Assembly (NCBI GenBank): GCA_038210135.1
Contig: JBBQWZ010000019.1
Location: 1 to 64,000, forward strand
Direction: 5' to 3'
DNA length: 64,000 nucleotides
Source: JBBQWZ01 sp038210135
GTDB taxonomy: Bacteria > Acidobacteriota > Terriglobia > Bryobacterales > Bryobacteraceae
Shown: positions 51,356 through 59,942 of the stretch, piece by piece
How the letters are laid out: the number at the start of each line of letters is the position of its first letter
Numbering within the stretch: the stretch's first letter is position 1
Position numbers and translations under genes: made by a program
The notes under the pieces: generated by a model
What the model saw: the letters and a program-made list of their open reading frames with translations, nothing else
Told to the model about the DNA's origin: nothing
Databases searched by the model: none

Positions 51356-52579
51356 ATGGAGTTATTTAAGAACACCAATTACGACTTTCTGGGCAAGAAG
51401 ATGCCCTTTATCGTCGCGTCTCTCATCCTGACGGCAGCTGGTTTCGTCAGCCTCGCGGTGAAGGGTGGGCCCAAGTATGGAATCGACTTCAAGGGCGGCG
51501 CGCTTATTTATGTGCGCTTCAATCAGGAACCGCCCGTCGATAAGATCCGGACTGCTTTGCAGCAGAAGATTTCCGGCGAGATCAGCGTGCAGCAGATCAC
51601 CGGGAAGCCGGAAGTTCTGATCGGAACCGAGATCAAAGACGAGAAGCAGTTGAATGCCAACCGCCAGCAGGTGGTGGACATTCTGCAAACGTCTTTCGGC
51701 ACCAACGAGAACAAGCTCGAGTTCAACAACGCGGGTCAGGCGGCGATTGCTGAGAAGGTGCGCGAGCCGTTGCAGCGCGTCGGCGTTCCGTTATCGGAAG
51801 AGGACCTGCAAAAGTTGGTCAAGTCGATCGTGGATTACAAGATCTCGCACGGCGGCCTGTTGAAAAGCTTCGATGAAGTTTCCGGCGTCTCGGGTGTAAC
51901 TCCGCAAGTGGTTGCGGCGTTAAAAGAGAACCTGTCGCTCGCCCCGTTCGCGATTCTATCGGCGGACGTGGTCGGTCCGAAGGTCGGCGGCGAACTGCGG
52001 ACGCAGGCGATTCTGGCCACACTGTACGCGCTGGGGGGAATGCTGGTCTACATCGCGTTCCGGTTTGAATGGCTGTATGGCGTCGCGGCGGTGGTCGCGG
52101 TGTTCCACGATACGTTGATCACCCTCGGACTGTTTTCGCTCTTCGACAAACCGATTGATCTGACGGTGGTGGCGGCTCTGCTAACGCTGGTCGGTTATTC
52201 GATGAACGACACGATCGTCGTGTTCGATCGAATCCGCGAGAATCTCAGGAACATGCGGCGGGAGAAGTTGGACGCGGTGATCAACCTGAGCATCAATCAA
52301 ACGTTGAGCCGAACCGTTTTGACTTCCGGTCTTACCTTTTTGACGGCGGTGTCGTTATACTTATTCGGCGGCGAGGTGCTCCACGGATTCTCATTCGCAT
52401 TGGTCTGCGGAATCCTGGTGGGAACCTATTCGTCGGTTTTCGTGGCGGCGCCAATCTTATTGTTTGGCAAGAATGTTCTTGAGAGCAGGAACAATGTGGG
52501 CGCGGGAAGCGTCAGTGGACCTAAGGAATTAGACCGGACTGGGCAGAAAGTTCTTCCGAAGAAAGCCGTTCGAGGCTAA
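51356..52579 (+). CDS. secF: Protein translocase subunit SecF
   Basis: SecD's partner, 407 residues, six membrane helices. Landmarks are YGIDFKGGALIYVRF near residue 42, SADVVGPKVGGEL before the helix bundle, and the conserved RIRENLR-type motif in VVFDRIRENLRNMRR. Family members in Bacillus fuse SecD and SecF; here they are separate. The unusually wide 147-bp gap after secD shows no gene or clear promoter. Confidence 0.95.
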   Translation: MELFKNTNYDFLGKKMPFIVASLILTAAGFVSLAVKGGPKYGIDFKGGALIYVRFNQEPPVDKIRTALQQKISGEISVQQITGKPEVLIGTEIKDEKQLNANRQQVVDILQTSFGTNENKLEFNNAGQAAIAEKVREPLQRVGVPLSEEDLQKLVKSIVDYKISHGGLLKSFDEVSGVSGVTPQVVAALKENLSLAPFAILSADVVGPKVGGELRTQAILATLYALGGMLVYIAFRFEWLYGVAAVVAVFHDTLITLGLFSLFDKPIDLTVVAALLTLVGYSMNDTIVVFDRIRENLRNMRREKLDAVINLSINQTLSRTVLTSGLTFLTAVSLYLFGGEVLHGFSFALVCGILVGTYSSVFVAAPILLFGKNVLESRNNVGAGSVSGPKELDRTGQKVLPKKAVRG

Positions 52580-52717
52580 GCGTCTGATTTAAGAGTAGTT
52601 TGGAAGGCGAGCCGCAAAGGCCGATAGCTGTTTGAATTTTGAGCGGATGCAATACCGCTCTTCTTTGAGAATGTTGCGGGGCGGATTTTGCCGCCTCCAC
52701 TTGCAGGGAGGATTCGA

Positions 52718-53479
52718 ATGTTCGAGCAGACGTTCGTGGACGGCAAGGGCACCACCAGAAAGCCCTGGACGGTTTTGGCTTCATTTTTGGGCCAGATCGC
52801 ACTGATCGGGGTGATGATTCTCATCCCGCTGATTTATACGGACACGCTCCCTCGTACGCAGCTGACCAGTTTTCTAGTGGCGCCTCCGCCGCCGCCTCCG
52901 CCGCCTCCGCCGCCTCCGGCGGCCCCGGTCAAGGTTGTCAAAATCGCTCCGCGTCAATTTGACGCCGGACGGCTGATGGCGCCGAAGACCATCCCCAAAG
53001 AAATCGCGTTGATCAAAGAAGAGGAGATGCCTCCGATGTCCGGCGCGGTGGGCGTCGTCGGCGGCGTCCCTGGCGGTGTTCCCGGTGGAACCTCCGGCGG
53101 CGTAATCGGCGGCATCATCGGCGGAATTCCGTCGGCCGCGCCCCCGCCTCCGCCCGCTGTCAAGGAACCGCCCAAGGCCAAACCGCCAGAGCGTATCCGT
53201 GTCGGTGGCAACGTGCAACAGGCGAACCTGATCAAGAAGGTCTCGCCGCCGTATCCGCCGCTCGCCAAGCAGGCGCGTATATCCGGCACCGTCCGTTTCA
53301 CCGCCATCATTGGCAAGGACGGCACCATCCAGAATTTGCAGTTGATCACGGGCCATCCCTTGTTGGTCCAAGCAGCGCAGGAAGCCGTGAAGCAGTGGAT
53401 TTATAAGCCCACTTTGCTGAACGGGGAGCCGGTCGAAGTGATCACGCAGATCGACGTGAACTTCACGTTGAGCCAGTAA
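52718..53479 (+). CDS. tonB: TonB family energy transducer
   Basis: A 253-residue TonB-like protein that passes proton-motive energy to outer-membrane receptors. The membrane anchor is about 21-41 (VLASFLGQIALIGVMILIPLIY). Next come a 12-Pro run (about 56-67), Gly-rich and Pro-rich linker segments, and the C-terminal TonB domain (about 180-253: KKVSPPYPPLAKQARISGTV, ending VNFTLSQ). The GGGAGGA ribosome-binding site supports 52718 as start. An intrinsic terminator follows before exbB. Confidence 0.92.
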   Translation: MFEQTFVDGKGTTRKPWTVLASFLGQIALIGVMILIPLIYTDTLPRTQLTSFLVAPPPPPPPPPPPPAAPVKVVKIAPRQFDAGRLMAPKTIPKEIALIKEEEMPPMSGAVGVVGGVPGGVPGGTSGGVIGGIIGGIPSAAPPPPPAVKEPPKAKPPERIRVGGNVQQANLIKKVSPPYPPLAKQARISGTVRFTAIIGKDGTIQNLQLITGHPLLVQAAQEAVKQWIYKPTLLNGEPVEVITQIDVNFTLSQ

Positions 53480-53496
53480 AGCAGTTTGGTTTGCTC

Positions 53497-53526
53497 GGGG
53501 CGGCGTTCAAGCCGCCTCGATTTTTT
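53497..53526 (+). terminator. Intrinsic terminator between tonB and exbB
   Basis: Stem GGGGCGGC/GCCGCCTC with loop GTTCAA, followed by GATTTTTT (53519-53526). It should partly or wholly stop transcripts from tonB before exbB. Confidence 0.8.
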
Positions 53527-53559
53527 GTCCCAATTCAATTCAACTCGCAGGAGAACAAC

Positions 53560-54300
53560 ATGGTGTTACAGTTGCAAGTCTGGGCGTTTCTGCTTATCCA
53601 GGAAGCAGCGCCCGCCGTCAGCTTCGATCTTGTTTCCATGTGGAACCAGATGAGCTGGCTCGCCCGCTCGGTCGTCATTATTCTGTTCATAATGTCGGCT
53701 TGGTCGATTGGCGTGATGATTGATCGCTTGCTGGCTTACAATGCGGCCCGCACGCAATCGCGGCAGTTTGCTCCGGCAGTCGCCGGCGCCCTCCGTGAAG
53801 GGAAACTCGACGAAGCCATCAAGATCGCCGACCGTTTCAACAAGAGCCATCTGGCGAAGGTTGTCGTGGCCGGTCTCCAGGAATTCCAGGCTCACCGTAT
53901 GTCGAGTGAGATTCCCGGCGAAGAAATCGAAGCTTCGAAGCGCGCTCTCGAACGCGCCGAAGCCATCGTTCACGCGGAAATGAAGCGCGGCGTTTCGACG
54001 CTCGCGACCATCGGCTCGACCGGTCCTTTCGTCGGACTGTTCGGTACGGTCGTCGGCATCATCAACGCGTTCCGCGGCATCACCACGGAGAAGTCGACTG
54101 GTCTCGGCGCCGTCGCCGGCGGTATTTCGGAAGCGCTGGTCACGACCGCCGTCGGTCTGGTCGTTGCGATTCCGGCCGTTATGATGTTCAACTACTTCAC
54201 CAACCGGATCGAAGCGTTCGACGTGGAAATGGGCAACTCCAGCTCCGAGCTGATTGACTATTTCCTGAAGCGTTCGCAGCGCGCCGGCGCCGCGAAGTAG
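53560..54300 (+). CDS. exbB: ExbB/TolQ/MotA proton-channel protein
   Basis: The proton channel that energises TonB, 246 residues with three membrane helices: about 28-48, then VSTLATIGSTGPFVGLFGTVVGIINAF near 143-170, and ALVTTAVGLVVAIPAVMMF near 190-210. The CAGGAG ribosome-binding site supports ATG 53560. It follows tonB across a terminator and precedes two exbD genes. This and the next genes make the standard TonB-ExbB-ExbD complex. Confidence 0.93.
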   Translation: MVLQLQVWAFLLIQEAAPAVSFDLVSMWNQMSWLARSVVIILFIMSAWSIGVMIDRLLAYNAARTQSRQFAPAVAGALREGKLDEAIKIADRFNKSHLAKVVVAGLQEFQAHRMSSEIPGEEIEASKRALERAEAIVHAEMKRGVSTLATIGSTGPFVGLFGTVVGIINAFRGITTEKSTGLGAVAGGISEALVTTAVGLVVAIPAVMMFNYFTNRIEAFDVEMGNSSSELIDYFLKRSQRAGAAK

Positions 54301-54335
54301 TTTTTCCGTTTGTGCCAGCTTTGAGTTGAATTGAC

Positions 54336-54374
54336 CGCGGGAAGAGGTTGCCGTCGCACGCAGCCTCTTCCGCG
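54336..54374 (+). promoter_or_regulatory. Strong hairpin between exbB and exbD
   Basis: CGCGGGAAGAGGTTGC (54336-54351) pairs with GCAGCCTCTTCCGCG (54360-54374), with one bulge and one G-T position. There is no U-run after it, so it is more likely an RNA processing or stabilising structure than a terminator. Confidence 0.65.
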
Positions 54375-54437
54375 TACGGCCACTTGGCCGGTTACGCGAA
54401 TGCGGTTACTTGGAAATGTTTGACGTAGGAGCGAATC

Positions 54438-54911
54438 ATGGAAAAGAAGAAAGCGCAGGCAGTCGTCAATGACATTAACGTCACCCCCATGGTGGACGTG
54501 ATGCTCGTCCTGCTGATCATCTTCATGGTCATCACGCCCATGCTTTCAAAGGGCACCAGCGTCGAGATGGTACGCGCAAAGAATCCGATTGCAATGCAGG
54601 CCGCGGACAAAGAAGACGCGGTGATTGTGGCAGTGACGCGCGACGGCAAGGTCTACTTGAGCCCGGGCAACAGCCAGGTGACGGTGGACATGCTGCCGGG
54701 CAAAGTGAAGGATTTGCTCACCAACCGGCTGGACAAGACTTGCTACATCAAGTCGGACGCGCGCGCCAAATACGAAGTGGTGATGGACGCGGTCGACAAT
54801 CTACGCGCAGCGGGAGTAGATCAACTTGGATTGCTGACTGAGCAGTTGCAAAACCAGGACGCGGTCAAAGACAAAGACAAGAAGGAAGAGCCGAAGAAAG
54901 CTGGCGCGTAA
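54438..54911 (+). CDS. exbD: ExbD/TolR biopolymer transport protein (first copy)
   Basis: A 157-residue single-pass membrane protein. After a cytoplasmic N-terminus comes NVTPMVDVMLVLLIIFMVITPML (about 14-36), containing the proton-carrying Asp (MVDVM). The periplasmic domain ends with a Lys/Glu/Asp-rich tail (NQDAVKDKDKKEEPKKAGA) that the second copy lacks. Works with ExbB and TonB. Confidence 0.93.
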   Translation: MEKKKAQAVVNDINVTPMVDVMLVLLIIFMVITPMLSKGTSVEMVRAKNPIAMQAADKEDAVIVAVTRDGKVYLSPGNSQVTVDMLPGKVKDLLTNRLDKTCYIKSDARAKYEVVMDAVDNLRAAGVDQLGLLTEQLQNQDAVKDKDKKEEPKKAGA

Positions 54912-54956
54912 GCGAGCAGTTTGGCGATCAGTTCACACTCGTAGGGAGCGAATTTT

Positions 54957-55388
54957 ATGTCAATGGCAACTGGCGGCGGAGGCGGTGGAGCCAAAGCCGA
55001 TATGAACGTGACGCCGCTTATCGACGTCCTGCTCGTACTTCTCATTATCTTCATGGTCATCACGCCGCTGACTCCGCATGGTCTTGAGGCGCTTGCGCCG
55101 CAGCCTCCAAATCCGAATCAGCCGCCGCCGGACCCGCTCACGGACCGGACGGTCGTGATTATCATCGACAAAGACAAAAAGATGCACCTGAATACAGAGG
55201 ACATCGACGAAGCCAAGTTGGGCAAGCGTCTCGAAGAAGTGTTTAAGACGCGGGCCGAGCGAGTGGTCTTCGTGAAGGGCGACAAAGAGTTGGAATTCCA
55301 GAGCGTCGCTCGCGCGATCGATATCGCGAAGGGCGCCGGAATCGACAAGATCGGTTTGATGACGCCAAAGATTGAGGCGGGACAGTAG
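54957..55388 (+). CDS. exbD: ExbD/TolR biopolymer transport protein (second copy)
   Basis: A 143-residue ExbD paralogue, starting with a Gly-rich stretch and the NVTPLIDVLLVLLIIFMVITPL membrane helix (about 15-36) with its Asp. It has AGGGAG as ribosome-binding site. It is shorter than the first ExbD and has a Pro-rich linker after the helix (about 43-60). Two ExbD types may form a mixed channel, or one may serve another receptor class. Confidence 0.92.
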   Translation: MSMATGGGGGGAKADMNVTPLIDVLLVLLIIFMVITPLTPHGLEALAPQPPNPNQPPPDPLTDRTVVIIIDKDKKMHLNTEDIDEAKLGKRLEEVFKTRAERVVFVKGDKELEFQSVARAIDIAKGAGIDKIGLMTPKIEAGQ

Positions 55389-55392
55389 AGAC

Positions 55393-56232
55393 ATGACGCG
55401 GACCCAATCCATCCTGTTGGCGGCGGCCACCGCCGCCGTGATGCTACTCGGAACCGGCTGCGACAAATTGCGGTCGAGAGATCACTTGAATCGCGGCGTG
55501 CAGGCGTTCAAAAGTGCCAAGTACCCGGACGCCATCGATCACTTCCGCAAGGCAATCGACCTCGACGATTCGAATCCCAACGCTCGTCTGTACCTGGCGA
55601 CGGCGTACATGACGCAGTGGATTCCGGGCGCGGATTCGCCGGAAAACAACGACCTCGCGAAGAAGGCGAAAGACGAGTTCGCCAAAGTCCTTTCGAAGGA
55701 TCCGAACGACAAGACGGCCATCGCGTCGCTCGCGTCGTTGAACTACAATCAGGCGCAGAGCCTGCCGCCGGATCGCAAGGCGGAAAAATTCAACGAAGCC
55801 AAAGAGTGGTACAGCAAGCTGGTTCAGGTGGATCCGAAGAACAAGGAAGCCTATTATTCGCTGGGCGTCATCGCCTGGGCGAAATGGTATCCGGCCTTGA
55901 TGACTTCGCGCGCCAAACTGAGCATGAAGCCGGAAGATCCGGGCCCGATTAAGGACAAGAAGGTTAAAGACGAACTGAAAACGACCTACGCGGCCACGGT
56001 CGAAGAAGGAATTCAGAATCTGCAGAAAGCTCTCGACATCGACAAAGAATACGACGATGCGATGGCGTATATGAACCTGCTGATTCGTGAACGCGCGGAC
56101 TTGGCGGACGACAAAGCGGCGTACGAGAAAGACGTCGCGGTCGCCGACAGCTGGGTCCAGAAAGCACTCGACACCAAGAAGCTGAAGGCTTCGCGGACGC
56201 CCGGCGCCACCGGAATCACAGCCGATAAATAG
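55393..56232 (+). CDS. TPR lipoprotein of the TonB-ExbBD cluster
   Basis: A 279-residue lipoprotein with lipobox LGTGC (Cys23) followed by TPR helices: LNRGVQAFKSAKYPDAIDHF, NPNARLYLATAYM, DPNDKTAIASLASLNYNQAQ, DPKNKEAYYSLGVIAWAKWYP, and the late helical pair near 230-250. It probably links the energy-transduction complex to another envelope part. It starts 4 nt after the second exbD. A terminator follows, closing the cluster. Confidence 0.85.
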   Translation: MTRTQSILLAAATAAVMLLGTGCDKLRSRDHLNRGVQAFKSAKYPDAIDHFRKAIDLDDSNPNARLYLATAYMTQWIPGADSPENNDLAKKAKDEFAKVLSKDPNDKTAIASLASLNYNQAQSLPPDRKAEKFNEAKEWYSKLVQVDPKNKEAYYSLGVIAWAKWYPALMTSRAKLSMKPEDPGPIKDKKVKDELKTTYAATVEEGIQNLQKALDIDKEYDDAMAYMNLLIRERADLADDKAAYEKDVAVADSWVQKALDTKKLKASRTPGATGITADK

Positions 56233-56238
56233 ACTCCC

Positions 56239-56284
56239 AATGGCGGGCTGGTGCGCATCGTGCATCGGCCCGCCATTTGTGTTT
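56239..56284 (+). terminator. Intrinsic terminator after the exb cluster
   Basis: Stem AATGGCGGGC/GCCCGCCATT (56239-56248 with 56268-56277) with a 19-nt loop, followed by T-rich TGTGTTTCT. Confidence 0.75.
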
Positions 56285-56329
56285 CTGCGGCTGGCGATTT
56301 GACGTCACGTATACACTGGAACGTAAGGA

Positions 56330-58597
56330 ATGTCCGTAGAATCTAGCGAAGCAGCGCCCGCACCGACGTCCGCGGACCCGCTTGCGCCGTCCCCCGCCCC
56401 CGCTGTGACCCCCGCCGCCGATCCCGTCGAAGAACTCTATCAGTCACTCCAAGCGAAAGTACTCGCCGCCCGCCCGGGCGACGATATCGCGACGCTCGAA
56501 CGCGCGTACCGCTTTGCGGCGAATCTCCACAAGGAGCAGAAGCGCGATTCGGGCGAGCCATACATGATGCATCCGCTGCATGTCACTCACATCCTCGCCG
56601 ACATGAAGCTGGACGTGGCGTGTCTGACGGCAGGCCTGCTGCACGACGTGGTCGAAGACACGCCGGTGACGCTCGATGAGTTGAAGAAACAGTTCGGCGA
56701 GGACGTCGCGCGGATTGTGGACGGCGTCACAAAACTCGCCAAGCTGAAATTGTATTCGCGCGAAGAACGGCAGGCGGAAAACGTCCGCAAGATGCTGCTC
56801 GCGATGGTCTCCGACATTCGCGTGATTCTGGTAAAGCTTGCCGACCGCCTCCACAACATGCGAACGCTCGCGCCGCTGTCGCGTGAACGGCAGGAGCGCA
56901 TCGCGCAGGAGACGATGGACATCTACGCGCCCATCGCGCATCGCCTGGGCATGGGGAAAGTCCGCGGCGAACTGGAGGACTTGTCCTTCCAATATCTGGA
57001 ACCGGAGGCATCGGCGGAACTGCATCGCGAGATTGAATCGAAGCGCCATGAGAACGAAAAATACCTGGCTGAATTCTCGCGCGCGGTAGAGCAGAACCTG
57101 AAGCGCGAAGGCATCCCGGCGCGCGTCGAAAGCCGAGTGAAGCGCGCCTATTCGGTTTGGCAGAAACTAAAGCGGCAGAAGATTTCACTCGATCAGGTGT
57201 TCGATCTTCTTGCCTTGCGCATCGTGACGGATTCGGTCCGCAACTGTTATGCGGCGCTAGGCGTGATCCATAACGACTGGCAACCGATTCCAGGACGCAT
57301 CAAGGATTTCATCGCGACGCCGCGCCCGAACCTGTACCGTTCCCTGCATACGTCCGTCATCGGACCGGGCGGCCTCGCGCTCGAGGTCCAAATTCGGACC
57401 GAGGAAATGCACCGCGTGGCGGAAGAAGGCATCGCGGCGCACTGGAAATACAAGGAAGGCAAAAAGGGTCCGGCCGACGACGATCAGCGGATCGCCTGGC
57501 TGCGCCAACTGGTCGAGTGGCAGCGCGAAATGCGCGATCCGGGCGAATTTATGTCGACGTTGAAGGTCGACCTCTATCCGGAAGAAGTGTACACGTTCAC
57601 GCCGCGCGGCCGCGTCGTGCCTTTGCCCCGCGATGCCACGCCGATCGATTTCGCATACGCGATTCACTCGGACGTGGGCAGCTCCTGCGTGGGCGCGAAG
57701 GTCAACGGTCGCATCGTTCAGTTGAAATACGCGCTGAAGAATGGCGACGTCGTCGAGATCCTGACGCAGCCCGGCCACACGCCGAGCCGGGATTGGTTGC
57801 TGCTCGCGAAGACGCCGCGGGCGCGCAATAAAATCAAGCATTACATCAACACGACCGAGCGCGAGAAGGCGGTCGAGATCGGGCAGAAATATCTCGAAAA
57901 AGAAGCTCGCCGGCTGGGCGTGACGATGAGCCGCATCACCACCAAGGAACTCGACAAGGTGGCCGGCGAATACGGATACGGCAAGGCCGAGGATCTGTAC
58001 GCCGCGCTGGGCTACGGCAAATACTCTCCCCGCCAAGTGCTGCAGAAGGCCGCTCCCGATCAGTTGATCGACGATTCGCCGGCGGCTCCGAAGATCGAGC
58101 CCGCGCAGGGCCAGCCCGGCCAACCGATGTCGAAAGCAGAGGCCGACCTGGTCCTCAAGGTGCGCGGCATGGACGACCTGATGATCTACCGCGCGAAGTG
58201 CTGCAATCCGATTCGCGGGGAAGCGATTACCGGATACGTCACGCGCGGCAAAGGTGTCGCGGTGCATGCCACTCGCTGCACCAACGTCCAGAACCTGATG
58301 TACGAAGCGGAGCGCAAGATCGACGTCGAATGGGCGCGCGCCGGTGCGGAGTCTTTCCCGGTGAAGATTCTGATTTACACCGACGACCGTCCGGGGATGC
58401 TGAATCAGCTGACCGCGGCGTTGTTCCAAGAGCAAACGAATATCCGCACGCTCGAAGCGCGGCAGGACGATGCGCGCGCGGACGAGAGCGCCGTGATCGA
58501 TGTGACCATCGAAATTCGCGACAAGAAGCAGCTTGAGCGCGTGTTCTCGACGGTCCGGCGGATCTCCGGCGTCCGCGACATCGAGCGCGTCCACTAA
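56330..58597 (+). CDS. rsh: Bifunctional (p)ppGpp synthetase/hydrolase
   Basis: Stringent-response enzyme (RelA/SpoT homologue), 755 residues. The N-terminal extension (1-30) is Pro/Ala-rich. The HD hydrolase site is intact: His81 in MMHPLHVTHIL and HDVVEDT at 105-111. The synthetase part contains RVKRAYSVWQKLKRQ and LYRSLHTSVIGPGG. TGS follows around 410-470 (VYTFTPRGRVVPLPRDATPIDFAYAIHSDVG) and the ACT domain is at the C-terminus (about 675-755). Both active sites look functional, so it can make and degrade (p)ppGpp. It has its own likely promoter after the exb terminator. Confidence 0.95.
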   Translation: MSVESSEAAPAPTSADPLAPSPAPAVTPAADPVEELYQSLQAKVLAARPGDDIATLERAYRFAANLHKEQKRDSGEPYMMHPLHVTHILADMKLDVACLTAGLLHDVVEDTPVTLDELKKQFGEDVARIVDGVTKLAKLKLYSREERQAENVRKMLLAMVSDIRVILVKLADRLHNMRTLAPLSRERQERIAQETMDIYAPIAHRLGMGKVRGELEDLSFQYLEPEASAELHREIESKRHENEKYLAEFSRAVEQNLKREGIPARVESRVKRAYSVWQKLKRQKISLDQVFDLLALRIVTDSVRNCYAALGVIHNDWQPIPGRIKDFIATPRPNLYRSLHTSVIGPGGLALEVQIRTEEMHRVAEEGIAAHWKYKEGKKGPADDDQRIAWLRQLVEWQREMRDPGEFMSTLKVDLYPEEVYTFTPRGRVVPLPRDATPIDFAYAIHSDVGSSCVGAKVNGRIVQLKYALKNGDVVEILTQPGHTPSRDWLLLAKTPRARNKIKHYINTTEREKAVEIGQKYLEKEARRLGVTMSRITTKELDKVAGEYGYGKAEDLYAALGYGKYSPRQVLQKAAPDQLIDDSPAAPKIEPAQGQPGQPMSKAEADLVLKVRGMDDLMIYRAKCCNPIRGEAITGYVTRGKGVAVHATRCTNVQNLMYEAERKIDVEWARAGAESFPVKILIYTDDRPGMLNQLTAALFQEQTNIRTLEARQDDARADESAVIDVTIEIRDKKQLERVFSTVRRISGVRDIERVH

Positions 58598-58607
58598 CTG
58601 AGCCCAA

Positions 58608-59165
58608 TCAAATCCGCCCGGCCAGCATCCTGTATACCCTTGCGATCGGCAATCCAACCACATTGAAGTAGCAGCCTTCGATTCTGTCAATGAATTTCGC
58701 GGCGAGACCTTGAATCGCGTACGCTCCAGCCTTGTCCATGCACTGGCCCGATTGAATGTAAGCGTCGATCTCGTCCGGCTTCCAATCGACGAAACGGACC
58801 AGCGTCGATTCCGTTTCCACGTGGTCGCCGTCCGCCGTCCGCAAACAAACTCCGGTGATCACTTCGTGGGTACGACCCGAGATTAGACGAAGCATCCTGC
58901 CAGCATCCGTCGCGTCAGCTGGTTTCTCCAAAATTCTTCCTTCTGAAACGACGATCGTATCGGCGCCGAGAACGATTTCGCCTTCCGCCAGCGCGACTGC
59001 GCCGGCCTTCGACTGCGAAAGCCGTCGAACGTATTCCAGTGGTGCTTCGCCTGCCTGGGGCACCTCAGGAACGTCCGCCGCGCGAACGGTGAACGGGATT
59101 CCGGCCAGGCGTAAAAGCTCAGAGCGGCGGGGCGACTTCGATGCGAGAACCAGGCTGGCGGGCAT
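58608..59165 (-). CDS. maf: Maf-family nucleoside triphosphate pyrophosphatase
   Basis: A 185-residue house-cleaning enzyme that hydrolyses non-canonical or canonical dTTP/UTP-type nucleotides. The N-terminal LASKSPRRSELL motif, the VLGADTIVV segment and the GLAAKFIDRIEGCYFNVVGLP block are canonical. It is convergent with rsh, with only 10 bp between stops, and divergent from the DciA-like gene. YhdE or YceF subgroup cannot be assigned by eye. Confidence 0.92.
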   Translation of the reverse strand: MPASLVLASKSPRRSELLRLAGIPFTVRAADVPEVPQAGEAPLEYVRRLSQSKAGAVALAEGEIVLGADTIVVSEGRILEKPADATDAGRMLRLISGRTHEVITGVCLRTADGDHVETESTLVRFVDWKPDEIDAYIQSGQCMDKAGAYAIQGLAAKFIDRIEGCYFNVVGLPIARVYRMLAGRI

Positions 59166-59198
59166 TATTCCCCATGTTACAATCAGTCTTCTCCGACC

Positions 59199-59633
59199 AT
59201 GGAACGCGCCGGTCGATTACTTGCAAAATTCAGGCTGCCCGCCAACGCCGTCACGCCGGAAGAGCGTGCGCGCGCAGCGTGGGCGGCTGCCGTGGGTCCG
59301 AAGATCGCGGATAAGACGCGCGTGTTCGGCTTGGTGCGAAATACGCTGGTCGTCGAAGTCGAGGACATCGTTTGGCAGAAGCAGTTGACCACTCTGCGCG
59401 GGCAGATCCTCGCGAACCTGCGAGCCGCACTCGGCGCCGGCGAAGTAACCAGCATCGATCTTCGACCGATGATTCCGCGACGCAGCGTCCAGAGCGAAAC
59501 GGAATCGCGTCAAACTCTAGACGGTGCGCAAACTCGGCTCGGGCCGCAACGTGCGACCGTGCTGATTGAAGGTATTCGCGATCCAGTTCTCGGCATCGTG
59601 TATCGAAACGCCCAAAAGAGAGCAGCAGGCTAG
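59199..59633 (+). CDS. DUF721/DciA-like protein
   Basis: A 144-residue DUF721 protein. DciA-type proteins load or regulate the replicative helicase in bacteria that lack DnaC. The KH-like core is WAAAVGPKIADKTRVFGLVRNTLVVEVEDIVWQKQL at about 28-63. The C-terminal tail is poorly conserved. TACAAT at 59178-59183 may be its -10 box. It is followed directly by gatC with TTG start. Confidence 0.75.
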   Translation: MERAGRLLAKFRLPANAVTPEERARAAWAAAVGPKIADKTRVFGLVRNTLVVEVEDIVWQKQLTTLRGQILANLRAALGAGEVTSIDLRPMIPRRSVQSETESRQTLDGAQTRLGPQRATVLIEGIRDPVLGIVYRNAQKRAAG

Positions 59634-59642
59634 GAACTCGTT

Positions 59643-59942
59643 TTGAAGCTGACCGACAAGGAAGTCCGTGCCATCGCGGAACTGGCAAATCTCCGCCTCG
59701 CCGACCAGGAAGTGGAGGCGATGGCGCTCGACCTCGGCGATATTCTCACGCACATCGAGAAACTCAACGAACTCGACACCACCGGTGTCGAGCCGATGTC
59801 GCAAGTCCTGTTCGAGGCCGAGGAGACTGCGACACTGCGCGATGACATCGAGCGCCCAAGCCTCTCGAACGCGGAGGCGCTGGCGAACGCCGCGGTTTCA
59901 GGCGGGGGCTATTATAAGGTTCCGAAAGTGATCGAGCGATGA
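59643..59942 (+). CDS. gatC: Aspartyl/glutamyl-tRNA amidotransferase subunit C
   Basis: A 99-residue accessory subunit stabilising GatA. The TTG start is supported by AGGA about 8 nt upstream, and the protein starts MKLTDKEVRAIAELANLRL, typical GatC. The LNELDTTGVEPMSQV and LRDD regions are conserved. It overlaps gatA by 4 nt (ATGA). Together with GatA and a GatB encoded elsewhere it amidates Glu- or Asp-tRNA. Confidence 0.95.
   Translation: MKLTDKEVRAIAELANLRLADQEVEAMALDLGDILTHIEKLNELDTTGVEPMSQVLFEAEETATLRDDIERPSLSNAEALANAAVSGGGYYKVPKVIER

Noticed and set aside
52888..52920. The CCGCCTCCG run in tonB as an unusual repeat
   Set aside because: It simply encodes the Pro spacer common to TonB proteins.
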